Source: an uncultured Oscillospiraceae bacterium (lineage in GTDB: Bacteria > Bacillota > Clostridia > Oscillospirales > Oscillospiraceae). From it: 64,000 bases of DNA. Positions 26,061 to 35,596 of this stretch are shown here, piece after piece. Below the pieces are notes generated by a model, which was not told the DNA's origin, did not search any database, and saw nothing but the letters and a program-made list of their open reading frames with translations. The position numbers and the translations under genes are program-made. The stretch is from the NCBI GenBank assembly GCA_934589835.1, contig CAKTOK010000003.1:13806-77805 (forward strand), written 5' to 3'. Within the stretch, counting starts at the first letter, position 1. Every line of letters begins with the position of its first letter.

Positions 26061-26546
26061 ATGAAAAGGATCTTTGTTTTCTGTATGGCCCTGCTGATGC
26101 TGACCATGACGGCCTGCGGCGCCGGTACCGCCGACGATACCCAGTCCGTGGACCTGCGCGCCGCCTATGAGGCGGCCATCGCCCAGGTCAACGAGGAGCT
26201 GGGCGACAATGCCCCCGTTCTGCTGGAGGAAACGGCGGTGGAGCTGCTGGACAGCTACTACCCGGGCCTTGCGGACATCAAGCTGAAGCAGTCCGTGTTC
26301 TTCCTCTCGCCCACCGCTACCTCCTGCGAGGTGGCCATGGCGGAGGTGGCCGACAGGGCCGATGCGGAGAAGCTGCGGGATGTGTTCCAGGCTCGTGTGG
26401 ACGAGATGGCCAACGATACCCTGTACCCCGATGAGGCCGCTCTGTGGAAGCACAACGCCGCCGTGTCCGTCAACGGCAGCTATGTGGTGCTGGCGGTTTT
26501 GCCGGACGGCTGTACCGTGCCTGACGCCTTTTTGGCCAAATTCTGA
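26061..26546 (+). CDS. DUF4358-domain lipoprotein
   Basis: 161 residues. Signal MKRIFVFCMALLMLTMTACG ends at a lipobox Cys (about 20). The remainder matches the DUF4358 layout (helical start, ADIKLKQSVFFLSPTATSCE, DRADAEKLRDVF helix, NGSYVVLAVLPD strand). These small secreted lipoproteins are common in Clostridia and uncharacterised. The ATG at 26061 follows AAGGAAAGGAG. Confidence 0.8.
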   Translation: MKRIFVFCMALLMLTMTACGAGTADDTQSVDLRAAYEAAIAQVNEELGDNAPVLLEETAVELLDSYYPGLADIKLKQSVFFLSPTATSCEVAMAEVADRADAEKLRDVFQARVDEMANDTLYPDEAALWKHNAAVSVNGSYVVLAVLPDGCTVPDAFLAKF

Positions 26547-26617
26547 CAGGCCACTGGCTTTTTCCCGCCCCATGTGCTATGATGAGCGGACACTGACGCA
26601 GGGGGAGGGAGCGTGTC

Positions 26618-27172
26618 TTGGAGGACGTACAGATCATCGACCTGTTTTTCCGTCGGGACCCGACGGCCATCGAGGCGGTGCAGGCCCGCTATGAAAAGAA
26701 ATGTCTGGCCGCGGCGGCCCACATCCTGCCGGACCGGCGGGACGCAGAGGAGTGTATCTCCGACGTGTGGCTCCGCCTCTGGAACGCCATTCCGCCGGAG
26801 CGGCCTCGCAGTCTGGCGGCCTACATCGCCTGCATTACCCGCCGCGTGGCGCTGGACCGCTGCGACTACAACAAAGCCGCCCAGCGCCGCAGCGATCTGA
26901 CCGTGGCCTTTGAGGAGCTGGAGGACATCCTGCCGACGGAGGACGCCGCCGCGGCGCAGCTCCAACGGCAGGAATTTGCCCGCGTCCTCAACGATTTTCT
27001 GCGGCAGCTGACGTGCCAGAGCCGCAGCTATTTCATCCGCCGTTACTGGTACGGCGAGAGCATCCGCGAGATCGCCGACGCCTGCGGCGCCGGAGAGGAG
27101 AAGATCAAATCCTCCCTGTTCCGCACCCGCCGCCGTCTCCGGCAGCATCTGGAAAAGGAGGGGATCCTGTGA
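26618..27172 (+). CDS. Sigma-70 family (ECF-type) RNA polymerase sigma factor
   Basis: 184 residues with region 2 (RRDPTAIEAVQARYEKKC to AEECISDVWLRLWNAI) and region 4 (SRSYFIRRYWYGESIREIADACGAGEEKIKSSLFRTRRRL). The start is TTG at 26618, seven bases after GGGAGGGAG; no ATG in frame fits the domain start. A TATGAT at 26578-26583 is a likely -10. The next gene overlaps by four bases and encodes a single-pass membrane protein, the usual position of an anti-sigma or sensor partner. Confidence 0.9.
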   Translation: MEDVQIIDLFFRRDPTAIEAVQARYEKKCLAAAAHILPDRRDAEECISDVWLRLWNAIPPERPRSLAAYIACITRRVALDRCDYNKAAQRRSDLTVAFEELEDILPTEDAAAAQLQRQEFARVLNDFLRQLTCQSRSYFIRRYWYGESIREIADACGAGEEKIKSSLFRTRRRLRQHLEKEGIL

Positions 27173-28128
27173 ACGAGCCGATGCTGCACGTCCTGATGGA
27201 CGCCATCGACGACGACCTGCTGGAGGAGGCCCAGCGTCCCCTGCCTGCCCGCCGTCCCGCCCGGCGCTGGGGCACGCTGGCCGCCTGCCTGTGCATCGCC
27301 GCCGCGCTGCTGGTCTGGCAGCCGTGGCACACCGCCGGAGAAGCCGGAACGGACAGCGCGGCCCCGACCATGGACGCCGCCCTTTCCGCCCCCACGGCGG
27401 ACACCGCCGCACGCCTCAGCGCTACCTTGGCTCTGCCGGCGGACGCCCAACAGCTCACCGACTACGATACCCTGCTGGATGACAGCGGCGCGATATCCGC
27501 CGTCTCCTGTACCGTGGCCGTGGACGGCTGCGACTACGACTACGCCGCGGTCTACACTGCGGAGCCGCTGCCTGCGCCGGACGGCGCGCAGCCCTCTGAA
27601 AGCTGGCAGGTGGGCAGCCTGACGCTGCTGCTGTATGGCGGCGGCGCGGTAGGCTGGTACGACGGCGGCGCGGGTATCCAGTGGTACTGCGTGGCCCAGA
27701 GCGGCGGCGCGCCGCTGGTGACAGCCTTCACCCTGATGGATGCCCAGAGCTACACCGTTCCCTCCCCGCCGGAGGGTGCGGAGGTGCTGGACTACGACCT
27801 CTTTGAGCTGGACGGCATGACCGTTACCGAAGTTTCCTTCCGATCCGATGGCCTGACGTGGCGCTACCGCATGGCCCCCACAGATGATGTGACGGACCGC
27901 ATCCCCGACCTCTCCGGCCTCACCGGCGGGGATCGGACCGCCCAGTGCAGCGTACAGTGGTGCAGTGCGGCGCTGCGCTGGACGGAGGGCGGCGCGGGCG
28001 CCGTCATCTGGAAGGACGTGGCCCCGGGGCTGGCATACAGCCTGACGGTAGATACCGGCGCCGCGGAGCCGCTGCTGGCCGACATGGCCCGGCGCGTCTT
28101 CGTCCCTGCACAGGGCGACGTTGGGTAA
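27169..28128 (+). CDS. Membrane-anchored protein, probable sigma-factor partner
   Basis: 319 residues. A cytoplasmic N-terminus of about 35 residues, one membrane span (about 36-53, TLAACLCIAAALLVW), then a large extracytoplasmic domain rich in Ala, Asp and aromatic residues. No classical zinc-finger ZAS motif is visible. The GTG at 27169 overlaps the sigma-factor stop (GTGA) and follows AAAAGGAGGGG. Position and topology suggest a regulator of the sigma factor; no named domain recognised. Confidence 0.75.
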   Translation: MNEPMLHVLMDAIDDDLLEEAQRPLPARRPARRWGTLAACLCIAAALLVWQPWHTAGEAGTDSAAPTMDAALSAPTADTAARLSATLALPADAQQLTDYDTLLDDSGAISAVSCTVAVDGCDYDYAAVYTAEPLPAPDGAQPSESWQVGSLTLLLYGGGAVGWYDGGAGIQWYCVAQSGGAPLVTAFTLMDAQSYTVPSPPEGAEVLDYDLFELDGMTVTEVSFRSDGLTWRYRMAPTDDVTDRIPDLSGLTGGDRTAQCSVQWCSAALRWTEGGAGAVIWKDVAPGLAYSLTVDTGAAEPLLADMARRVFVPAQGDVG

Positions 28129-28184
28129 TCCCCGCAGACAAAGCGCCGCTCCCCGCGATTCCCGTGTCCGCAGCATACGCAGAA

Positions 28185-28213
28185 AGGGAGGACCTGCCTT
28201 GCAGGTCCTCCCT
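28185..28213. terminator. Hairpin between the convergent membrane-protein gene and ftsH
   Basis: 13-bp stem (AGGGAGGACCTGC and complement, loop CTT); only a short T-tract on the - strand side. Confidence 0.6.
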
Positions 28214-28224
28214 CAGTCTGTTCG

Positions 28225-30366
28225 TTACTCCTTGCGCTCGCCGTCCTCCGCGGGGGCGTCCTCTCCGTCCGGCTTTGCCTCCGGCTTGTCCGCCGGTGCG
28301 TCGAAGTCCGGCATGGGCACCGGCTCGGACACGATGTTGATGTGCTTGGCGGGGGCCTCGATGGTCTCCGGCACGCTGGGGCGGAACAGCTTCTGCTCCG
28401 GCTCGCGGCTGGCGCCGTAGTTGTCCGCCGTCTCGGGGTCGCGGCCCTCGATAATGGCCATCATCTCCTGACCGGTGATGGTTTCCTTCTTCAGCAGGTA
28501 CGCGGCGATCTTGTCCAGCAGCTCCCGATTCTCCTTGAGGAGCTGCTTGGCCTCCTCGTGGCACTGGCGGATGATGCGGATGGTCGCGCGGTCTGCTGCG
28601 GCATACGTCTCCTGGGCGCAGGTCATGGAGTAGCCGCCGTCCAGATACTGGCTCTGGATAGTGCCCAGCGCCATCATGTCGAACTCCTCGCACATACCGA
28701 ACCGTGCCACCAGATTCCGCGCCATCTCCGTGGCGCGCTCGATGTCGTTGGCCGCGCCGGAGGTCATGGTGTTGCACACGATCTCCTCGCTGGACCGTCC
28801 CGCCAGCAGCGTCCGGATCTCCGCCAGAATATCCTCTCGGGACATGAGGAACTTCTCCTCCTCCGGCAGGTGCAGCGTATAGCCCAGCGCGCCCTGGGTG
28901 TGGGGCACGATGGTGATCTTGCTGACGGGCTGGGCATTCTTCTGCTTGGCCGCCACCAGCGCGTGACCCACCTCGTGATAGGCGATGATGCGCTTTTCCT
29001 CCTCGGTAATGACGGTACCCTTCTTCTCGCTGCCGGCGATCACCAGCTCGAAGGACACCAGCAGGTCGTTCTGATTCACGGCCTTGCGGCCCTTGCGGAC
29101 GGCGCGCAGCGCCGCCTCGTTCACCAGATTGGCCAGATCCGCGCCGACGCAGCCGGCGGTGGCCTGGGCGATCTTGTTCAGATCCACATCCTCCGCCAGA
29201 CGGATGTTGCGGGTGTGTACCTGCAGGGTGGCCAGACGGCCAGCCAGATTGGGACGGTCCACGGTGATGCGCCGGTCGAAGCGGCCCGGGCGCAGCAGCG
29301 CCTTGTCCAGCACCTCCGGCCGGTTGGTGGCGCCCAGCACGATCACGCCCTTGCTGGGGTCGAAGCCGTCCAGCTCCGCCAGCAGCTGGTTCAGCGTCTG
29401 CTCGCGTTCGTCGTTGCCGCCGCCGAACTTGCTGGCGTCACGGGACTTGCCGATGGTGTCGATCTCATCGATGAAGATGATGCACGGGGCCACCTTGGCG
29501 GCCTCCTTGAACAGGTCGCGGACGCGGCTGGCGCCCACGCCCACGAACATTTCCACAAAGTCGGAGCCGGAGATGGAGAAGAACGGGACCCCCGCCTCGC
29601 CGGCCACCGCCTTGGCCAACAGGGTCTTACCGGTGCCCGGGGAGCCTACCAGCAGCGCGCCCTTGGGGAGCTTGGCGCCGATGGCCGTGTATTTGCCCGG
29701 GTTGTGGAGGAAGTCGATGATCTCCTCCAGCGACTCCTTGGCCTCGTCCTGACCGGCCACATCCTTGAACGTAACGCCGGTGGACTTTTCCATATACACC
29801 TTGGCGTTGGCCTTGCCCACGCTGCCGATGCCGCCGAAGCCGCCGCCGCTGTTTTTGGCCAGCATCCGGAACAGCAGCATCAGCAGCCCCACCATGATGA
29901 TGGTGGGCAGGATATACTGCACCATGAACACCAGCACCGGATTCATCTGCGTCTCATAGTAGCCGGTGTAGGCCACATTGTGCTCCTTCAGCAGGGGCAG
30001 CAGCTGCGCGTCATTGAGGTAGGCGGTGTACAGCGTCAGCTTTGTATCCTTGGACTGGGTGTAGGACTTGGCGGGCGTGGCGCTGTTCTCATCGGCCTCC
30101 TCGGTGTAGGTATAGCCCTCCACCGGCGTGAGATAGATGGCGTCGTCCTTGAACAGGACCTCCTCCGCCTTGCCGCTTTCGATGATGGATACCATCTCGC
30201 TGTATTTGATCTCATGGCTGGTGGCCTTGTTGGCGGTGTTCCGGTTATAGGCGCTGAAATAGTTGAATGCCACCGTCAGCACCAGCGCCCATGCCACCAG
30301 CGTCAGGACGCCTCGCAGATTATTGCGGCCCTTGCCGTTTTTGTTGTTTTGGTCGTTGTTCGCCAT
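28225..30366 (-). CDS. ftsH: ATP-dependent zinc metalloprotease FtsH
   Basis: 713 residues. Two membrane segments (about 20-36 and 143-165) flank an extracytoplasmic domain; then AAA+ ATPase with Walker [12 protein letters not shown], Walker [11 protein letters not shown] and the second region of homology [11 protein letters not shown], and the M41 protease with the zinc site [11 protein letters not shown]. The C-terminal tail of about 60 residues is acidic and Pro-rich. FtsH degrades misfolded membrane proteins and short-lived regulators. Promoter and a palindromic operator-like site lie just upstream. Confidence 0.97.
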   Translation of the reverse strand: MANNDQNNKNGKGRNNLRGVLTLVAWALVLTVAFNYFSAYNRNTANKATSHEIKYSEMVSIIESGKAEEVLFKDDAIYLTPVEGYTYTEEADENSATPAKSYTQSKDTKLTLYTAYLNDAQLLPLLKEHNVAYTGYYETQMNPVLVFMVQYILPTIIMVGLLMLLFRMLAKNSGGGFGGIGSVGKANAKVYMEKSTGVTFKDVAGQDEAKESLEEIIDFLHNPGKYTAIGAKLPKGALLVGSPGTGKTLLAKAVAGEAGVPFFSISGSDFVEMFVGVGASRVRDLFKEAAKVAPCIIFIDEIDTIGKSRDASKFGGGNDEREQTLNQLLAELDGFDPSKGVIVLGATNRPEVLDKALLRPGRFDRRITVDRPNLAGRLATLQVHTRNIRLAEDVDLNKIAQATAGCVGADLANLVNEAALRAVRKGRKAVNQNDLLVSFELVIAGSEKKGTVITEEEKRIIAYHEVGHALVAAKQKNAQPVSKITIVPHTQGALGYTLHLPEEEKFLMSREDILAEIRTLLAGRSSEEIVCNTMTSGAANDIERATEMARNLVARFGMCEEFDMMALGTIQSQYLDGGYSMTCAQETYAAADRATIRIIRQCHEEAKQLLKENRELLDKIAAYLLKKETITGQEMMAIIEGRDPETADNYGASREPEQKLFRPSVPETIEAPAKHINIVSEPVPMPDFDAPADKPEAKPDGEDAPAEDGERKE

Positions 30367-30392
30367 GCGTATCCTCCGTCAAAAACCACTGG

Positions 30393-30427
30393 GTGGTATA
30401 CTTCTGCATTATCGCACAGTATACCAC
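30393..30427. promoter_or_regulatory. Inverted repeat over the ftsH promoter
   Basis: Perfect 10-bp arms GTGGTATACT (30393-30402) and AGTATACCAC (30418-30427), 15 bp apart. The distal arm contains the -10 of the ftsH promoter and the other lies in the early transcribed region, an arrangement typical of a repressor site. Confidence 0.6.
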
Positions 30428-30446
30428 ACTTGCCCTTTTCTCACAA
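30418..30446 (-). promoter_or_regulatory. ftsH promoter
   Basis: On the - strand TTGTGA (30441-30446), 17-bp spacer, TATACT (30418-30423); the leader is about 45 nt and ends with GGAGG before the ATG. Confidence 0.8.
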
Positions 30447-30552
30447 GCGGCACGTTGTCGGATTTTCTGTAAAATTTCTATGAATGCTCCTTTCTATCGG
30501 GGCAATAGTGTGTTATACTGGTCGGGATATCAAAGAGAACGAGGTCATTCCC

Positions 30553-31332
30553 ATGAGAGACACGAAGGATACCCAGCGCCGCCCCCTGCCGGACGCGGAG
30601 GCTGACGGCGTCATCGAGGGCCGCAACGCGGTGATCGAGGCGCTGCGCGTGGGCGCCGCCATCGACAAAATTTATATCGCCAGGGGCGAAACAGACAAGA
30701 CTCTGGGCCACATCGCCTCCAAGGCCCGTGACGCGGGCATCGTGGTGGTGGAGGCTGATCGCCGCAAGCTGGACGGGATGTCCCGCACCCACGCCCATCA
30801 GGGCGTCATTGCGCTGGCCGCCGTGCGGGAATACGCCACGGTGGAGAGCATTCTGGCCGCCGCCGCAGAGAAGGGGGAGCCGCCTCTGCTGGTGGTGTGC
30901 GACGAGATCTCCGACCCCCACAATCTGGGCGCCATCCTCCGCACCGCCGAGTGTGCCGGCGCCCACGGCGTCATTATCCCCAAGCGCCGCTCCGCCGGCC
31001 TGACCGCCGTGGTGGCCAAGACCTCCGCCGGTGCGGTGAGCTATATGCCCGTGGCGCGGGTGGCCAATATTCCCTCCCTGCTGAAGGACCTGAAACAGCA
31101 GGGCGTCTGGGTATTCGGCACCGCTGCCGACGGCACCACGGCGCTGTACGGCGCGGATCTGAAGGGCCCCGCCGCTATCGTCATCGGCTCTGAGGGCAGC
31201 GGTATGACCCGACTGGTCTCGGAGACCTGTGATTTCCTTGTCAGCATCCCCATGAAGGGCCGCATCTCCTCCCTGAACGCCTCCGCCGCCGCCGCCATCC
31301 TGCTGTACGAGGCGGTGCGTCAGCGGGGATAA
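30553..31332 (+). CDS. rlmB: 23S rRNA (guanosine-2'-O-) methyltransferase, TrmH/RlmB family
   Basis: 259 residues. N-terminal substrate-binding region with VIEGRNAVIEALRVG; C-terminal SPOUT knot domain with the three TrmH motifs: ISDPHNLGAILRTAECAG, AAIVIGSEGSGM and ISIPM-like VSIPMKGRISSLNASAAAAIL. RlmB methylates G2251 of 23S rRNA; paralogues act on tRNA, so exact target is inferred. A TATACT at 30514-30519 is the likely -10. The start at 30553 gives the standard N-terminus; the frame is open further upstream. Confidence 0.92.
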   Translation: MRDTKDTQRRPLPDAEADGVIEGRNAVIEALRVGAAIDKIYIARGETDKTLGHIASKARDAGIVVVEADRRKLDGMSRTHAHQGVIALAAVREYATVESILAAAAEKGEPPLLVVCDEISDPHNLGAILRTAECAGAHGVIIPKRRSAGLTAVVAKTSAGAVSYMPVARVANIPSLLKDLKQQGVWVFGTAADGTTALYGADLKGPAAIVIGSEGSGMTRLVSETCDFLVSIPMKGRISSLNASAAAAILLYEAVRQRG

Positions 31333-31353
31333 CGGCCACCCGTTTTTTTCTGA

Positions 31354-33444
31354 ATGATGAGCAGGCACAGCGATGAACAACGCCATATCCCGCCCGTCCC
31401 CGACGACGAGCTTTCTCTGGACGCCATTCTGGCCGAATACGGCAGGGGCGGGCGTCAGCCTGCCCCGGCGGAGGGCGCGCCCGTGCCAACTCCCGCACCG
31501 GAGCCTGCCCCCTCTCCTGAACCGGCTTCCGCGCGGAAACCCGAAGCCGAGCCCGAAGAAATCCCCGCGCCGGAGCCCGTCCGCGTCTCCGATGCGCCGG
31601 ACCGCGTCAGCCTGCGGGACGTGATGAGCCAGACGGTGGACGCCGTGCTGGCGGACGAGGAGGACGGCGTCCTTGACGATCCTGTGCCGCTGGGACAGCG
31701 GCTGGCCGCCCTGCTGCACCGCTTCACCGACCGCGGTGGGGACCCCTCGCGGGGCCTTTCCCGAGAGACGGAGCAGCTGTTCGACGAGCCGGAGGCCGAG
31801 CCTGAGCCGGAAGAACCCGAGGAGCCGGAGCCCCGCATGGACGACGCCCTGCGGGAGGAAAAGCGCCGGTGCAACCGGCTGCGCCGCGGTCTGGTGCTGG
31901 GAGCCTTCCCCGCGCTGCTGCTGGTGGTGGCCGCCGTTCTGCAGGAGCTGGAGGTGCTGCCCCCCGCGTGGCTGGACGCCGCGCTCCTGCGGTGCGCTGT
32001 ACTGGGCGGCGGACTGCTGCTGACGGCGCTTCTCTGTCTGCCGGTATGGCGGACGGCGGTGCAGCTCCTCCGCGATGGGCGGGTGGGCTGCGAGCTGTGC
32101 GCCGGCGTAGCGGTGCTGGCCGACCTGCTGTGCTGCGTCTGCGGCGCCGTCACCGGCAGCACCCTGTCCACGCCCTACGCCGCCGCAGGCGCCCTGCTGA
32201 TCCTCTGCTGCCAGCTGGGCCTGTATCTCACGGCGGAGACGCGCCGCGCCGCCTTCCACCTGGCGGAGCTCAACGGCGTGCCGCCCTATGTGGTGTCCGT
32301 GCTGCCCGCCGGTACCTGCAAGCAGCGTGGCGTGCTGGAGGGCTTCTACCGCATGACCATGCGGCCCGATCCCGCCCGCCAGTGGCAGAATTATGTGCTG
32401 CCGCTGCTGCTGTCCACGGCGGTGGTGCTGTCCGGCGTGGTGTGCTTCACCGCCCGCCCCATGGCGGAATTTCCCTGGGTACTGGCCGCCCTCACCGGCG
32501 CCGGCGTCCAGCTGTCCCTGCCTCTGACGGGCGCCCTGCCTCTGTATTACCTGTCCCGCCGTCTGGAGCGCAGCGGCGCGGCGGCCGCCGGTTATGCCGG
32601 CGCCCGCGCCGTGGCCCGTTCCGGCCGGATCCTCCTGACGGACGACGATCTCTTCCCCGCCGGCACCGTGACCCTCAACGGCTACAAGGTCTACGGCGAG
32701 GAGCGGGGCCGCGCCGTGGCCTACGCCGCCTCGGTGGCCAAGGCCGCCGGCAGCAGTCTGGCCCCCCTGCTGGACCGCCAGCTCACGGCGGAGGGCGGCT
32801 ACCCCATGCGGGTGGACGAGCTGCATTTCTGCGAGGAGGGCGGCGTGGAGGCGGCCCTCCGCGGGGAGACGGTGCTGCTGGGCAGCGCCTACTTCATGAA
32901 GAAGCGGCATATCGCCCTGCCCCGTGACCTGAGACTGCAAACCGGCCTGTTTCTGGCGGTGGACGGCGTGCTGACGGCGGTATTTGCCGTGAAGTACCAG
33001 CCCTCCCGCAACGCGGAGTGGGCGCTGCGCGCTCTGCGCCGCAGCCGCATTACGCCGGTGCTGGCCGTCCGCAGCAGCAACGTGACCCCCAGCCTCATCA
33101 AGCGCAAATTCGGCGTGGACGCCAAGGCGGTCTATCCCGATGTCTCCACTCGTCTGGCGTTGGCCCAGCTGGCCTCCCAGCAGGGGGAAGCGCCCAACGT
33201 CATCGTCTGCCGCGAGGGGCTGCTGCCGCTGGCGGAATCGGTGGTGGGCAGCCGCCGTATGGTGCGGGCCGTCCGGACCGCCACGGTCCTCAGCTACCTG
33301 GGCGCGCTGTGCGGCGTGCTGTTGGCCTACTACCTGACCTCCGTGGGCAACTTCGCGGTGCTGACGCCGCTGGCCATGGTGATCTTCCTGCTGCTGTGGC
33401 TGCTGCCCACGCTGCTGATCGCCGGTCTCGTTCGCCATTTTTGA
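31354..33444 (+). CDS. Degenerate P-type-ATPase-like membrane protein
   Basis: 696 residues. Residues about 30-165 are a disordered Pro/Glu-rich segment. Membrane segments follow at about 178-196, 207-230, 246-268, 274-292, 347-366 and 371-398, then a cytoplasmic domain (about 400-640) and two more spans (644-663, 668-692). Order and spacing copy a P1B-type ATPase, but the catalytic DKTGT is replaced by LLTDDDLFPAGTVTLNG (428-443), the TGES actuator loop is missing, and no GDGxND motif is found. Still recognisable are GETVLLGSAYFM and GLFLAVDGVLTAVFAV. It is therefore probably a non-transporting relative. It lacks an obvious ribosome site and starts 21 bp after rlmB. Confidence 0.75.
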   Translation: MMSRHSDEQRHIPPVPDDELSLDAILAEYGRGGRQPAPAEGAPVPTPAPEPAPSPEPASARKPEAEPEEIPAPEPVRVSDAPDRVSLRDVMSQTVDAVLADEEDGVLDDPVPLGQRLAALLHRFTDRGGDPSRGLSRETEQLFDEPEAEPEPEEPEEPEPRMDDALREEKRRCNRLRRGLVLGAFPALLLVVAAVLQELEVLPPAWLDAALLRCAVLGGGLLLTALLCLPVWRTAVQLLRDGRVGCELCAGVAVLADLLCCVCGAVTGSTLSTPYAAAGALLILCCQLGLYLTAETRRAAFHLAELNGVPPYVVSVLPAGTCKQRGVLEGFYRMTMRPDPARQWQNYVLPLLLSTAVVLSGVVCFTARPMAEFPWVLAALTGAGVQLSLPLTGALPLYYLSRRLERSGAAAAGYAGARAVARSGRILLTDDDLFPAGTVTLNGYKVYGEERGRAVAYAASVAKAAGSSLAPLLDRQLTAEGGYPMRVDELHFCEEGGVEAALRGETVLLGSAYFMKKRHIALPRDLRLQTGLFLAVDGVLTAVFAVKYQPSRNAEWALRALRRSRITPVLAVRSSNVTPSLIKRKFGVDAKAVYPDVSTRLALAQLASQQGEAPNVIVCREGLLPLAESVVGSRRMVRAVRTATVLSYLGALCGVLLAYYLTSVGNFAVLTPLAMVIFLLLWLLPTLLIAGLVRHF

Positions 33445-33446
33445 GC

Positions 33447-33484
33447 AAAAAAGAACGGAGCGCTCACGCCCTCCGTTCTTTTTG
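33447..33484. terminator. Bidirectional terminator
   Basis: Stem AAAAAAGAACGGAG with CTCCGTTCTTTTT and a 10-nt loop, between convergent genes. Confidence 0.88.
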
Positions 33485-33488
33485 CATA

Positions 33489-34022
33489 TTACGCCTCTGC
33501 CGGCTCCGGCAGCTTCTCCGGCCAGTTGGGCCAGCTCTGACGGATGAGATCCGCCACCGCGTCCCGCTCCAGCCCCAGCACGGCGGCCAGCTCACCGTAC
33601 AGCTGATCCTCCGCCCGCTTGAGATAACGCTCGTCCATCTGACTCACCTTTTTGCCGTGGCGCACGGCCCACGCCCGCTTGCGGCACACGCTGTGGATCA
33701 TGGCCGCCAGCTCGCTGCACTGGCAGCGCATCACCACCTGATGGTAGAAATCCCGGGCCGCCCGCACCCCCGTCTGCTCCGGCCTGCAGGGCGGCAGAGA
33801 GGGGATCGCCGCGATCAGCGCCAGCGCCTCCTCCCGTGAGATGATGGGACGCATCAGCACACCGGTGTCCACCGGCGTCAGCACCGTACCGCTGCGGTAA
33901 AGCGGCGTCAGATGATAATAGAGCCGCGTCCCATCGTCATAGGACATACCGGACGGGCCGATGCGTTCCACCCGACAAACGCCCTCGCTGCCGTATACCA
34001 CCAGATCACCCGCTGCAAACAT
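33489..34022 (-). CDS. CarD-family transcription regulator
   Basis: 177 residues. The N-terminal RNA-polymerase-interacting domain (FAAGDLVVYGSEGVCRVERIG) is the CarD/TRCF RID fold, followed by a helical C-terminal half (about 70-177). CarD proteins bind the polymerase beta subunit and stabilise open promoter complexes, often at rRNA genes. A longer open frame exists, but the ATG at 34022 follows AAGGAG and starts the domain correctly. Confidence 0.88.
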   Translation of the reverse strand: MFAAGDLVVYGSEGVCRVERIGPSGMSYDDGTRLYYHLTPLYRSGTVLTPVDTGVLMRPIISREEALALIAAIPSLPPCRPEQTGVRAARDFYHQVVMRCQCSELAAMIHSVCRKRAWAVRHGKKVSQMDERYLKRAEDQLYGELAAVLGLERDAVADLIRQSWPNWPEKLPEPAEA

Positions 34023-34143
34023 CTCGTCACGCTCCTTACACACAGACACACAAAACCGCCCCGCGCCCGCTCTCTCCTTCGGACGCGCGGCTCTCTCTTT
34101 GTGTAGTATGATACCACATTGTGTCAAAAAATGTAAGGGCGAT

Positions 34144-34184
34144 TTTTAAGAAATTTCCCGCAAGGTGGTGGATATTTCTTAAAA
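34144..34184. promoter_or_regulatory. Inverted repeat between carD and the carbonic-anhydrase-like gene
   Basis: Perfect 11-bp arms TTTTAAGAAAT (34144-34154) and ATTTCTTAAAA (34174-34184), 19 bp apart. The right arm lies 7 bp before a TACAAT (34191-34196) that is the likely -10 of the + strand gene. Confidence 0.55.
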
Positions 34185-34228
34185 GCGTGATACAATAGGG
34201 AAAACCATCGGAAAGGAAGACCCCTTCT

Positions 34229-34729
34229 ATGAAGCAGCCTGATATCCATCCCTCCGTCTTTGTGGCCCCCAACGCCACCCTCCGCGGCGACGTCCGTCTG
34301 GCCGCCGGCAGCAGCGTGTTCTACGGCGCGGTGCTGCGGGGCGACCGCGCCCCCATCTCTATCGGCGCGGGCACCAACATTCAGGACAACTGTGTGGTCC
34401 ACGTGGAGTACGACCTGCCCGTTACCGTGGGGCGGGACGTCACCGTGGGCCATGGCGCCATTCTTCACAGCTGCACCGTGGGCGATGAGACGCTCATCGG
34501 CATGGGCGCTATCGTCCTCAACGGCGCGCAGATCGGCAAAAACTGCCTCATCGGCGCCGGCGCGCTGGTGACGCAGAACGCCGTCATTCCCGACGGGATG
34601 ATGGCCGTTGGCTCTCCCGCCAGAGTCAAGCGCCCCCTGACGCCGCAGGAGATCGAGGACATCCGGCGGGCCGCCGTGGCCTACCGGCAGGAGGCCCGGG
34701 AATTTCAGGCGCTGGAGGAATCGCTGTAA
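34229..34729 (+). CDS. Gamma-class carbonic anhydrase family protein
   Basis: 166 residues of left-handed beta-helix hexapeptide repeats, ending in an alpha helix. The three zinc-ligand histidines of the family are visible: His58 (CVVHVE), His75 and His80 (VGHGAILH). Bacterial YrdA/PaaY-like members may hydrate CO2 or act on other small substrates; activity is unproven. Single gene, closed by a strong terminator. Confidence 0.9.
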   Translation: MKQPDIHPSVFVAPNATLRGDVRLAAGSSVFYGAVLRGDRAPISIGAGTNIQDNCVVHVEYDLPVTVGRDVTVGHGAILHSCTVGDETLIGMGAIVLNGAQIGKNCLIGAGALVTQNAVIPDGMMAVGSPARVKRPLTPQEIEDIRRAAVAYRQEAREFQALEESL

Positions 34730-34731
34730 GC

Positions 34732-34775
34732 AAAAGGAGAGCCGTGGGGCAGCGCCCCGCGGCTCTCCTTTTCTC
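34732..34775. terminator. Bidirectional terminator
   Basis: 18-bp stem (AAAAGGAGAGCCG plus GGGGC) followed by TTTTCTCTT, between convergent genes. Confidence 0.9.
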
Positions 34776-35543
34776 TTACGCCCGGCGGTCCGCCTGGATC
34801 AGCAGCTTCAGAGCCTCCACGCCCACCTGCACGGCGGAGGTGGTGTCCTCGCTCATCTCCTGATCCAGTCCGGCAGCCTCCCGCTCCTGGTTCCATACCA
34901 CATGGAAGCAGGAGCCGCAGCGGCATTTCAGTGCGTCCGCCACCACGAACAGCGCGGCGGACTCCATCTCGCTGGCCTTGACGCCCAGCCGCTTCCACGC
35001 CTCCCACTTGTTCAGCAGCTCGTAGGACACGGGCATACGGGCGGGGCTGTGCTGGCCGTAGAAGGCGTCCTTGCACTGCACCACGCCCACCTGCGTCCGC
35101 TTGCCCAGCGCGCGGGCGGCCTGCACCAGCGCGGTGGTCACCTCAAAGTTGGCCACGGCGGGGTACTCGATGGGCGCATATTCGCGGCTGGTATGCTCAA
35201 AGCGGATGGCGCCGGTGGCCACCACTACGTCGCCGCTTCGCACATCCAGATCGATGCCGCCGCAGGTGCCCACGCGGAGGAAGGTGTCCGCGCCGATGTT
35301 GTGCAGCTCCTCCATGGCGATGGAGGCCGAGGGGCCGCCGATGCCGGTGGAGCACACGGAGACCTTCTCCCCCAGCAGCGTGCCGGTGTAGACGGTGTAC
35401 TCGCGGTTGCTGGCCACAAAGTGCGCGTCGTCAAACAGCGCTGCGATCTTCTCGCAGCGGCCCGGGTCGCCCGGCAGGATCACATAGCGGCCCACGTCGC
35501 CCTCCACACAGTGGATATGATACTGCTTTTCCAGATTCTGCAT
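34776..35543 (-). CDS. udp: Nucleoside phosphorylase, probably uridine phosphorylase
   Basis: 255 residues. Phosphate-binding [14 protein letters not shown], then [27 protein letters not shown] and the ribose-binding [14 protein letters not shown] of the PNP/UDP family; overall closest in pattern to uridine phosphorylase. It splits uridine into uracil and ribose-1-phosphate for salvage. The ATG at 35543 follows AGGAGG; the frame is open further upstream. Cytidine deaminase at 40.4 kb would supply uridine. Confidence 0.87.
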   Translation of the reverse strand: MQNLEKQYHIHCVEGDVGRYVILPGDPGRCEKIAALFDDAHFVASNREYTVYTGTLLGEKVSVCSTGIGGPSASIAMEELHNIGADTFLRVGTCGGIDLDVRSGDVVVATGAIRFEHTSREYAPIEYPAVANFEVTTALVQAARALGKRTQVGVVQCKDAFYGQHSPARMPVSYELLNKWEAWKRLGVKASEMESAALFVVADALKCRCGSCFHVVWNQEREAAGLDQEMSEDTTSAVQVGVEALKLLIQADRRA

Positions 35544-35596
35544 AGTCTGACCTCCTGAAAGAATACAGGCGGAGCCTCCGCCCGATTGATTACGAT

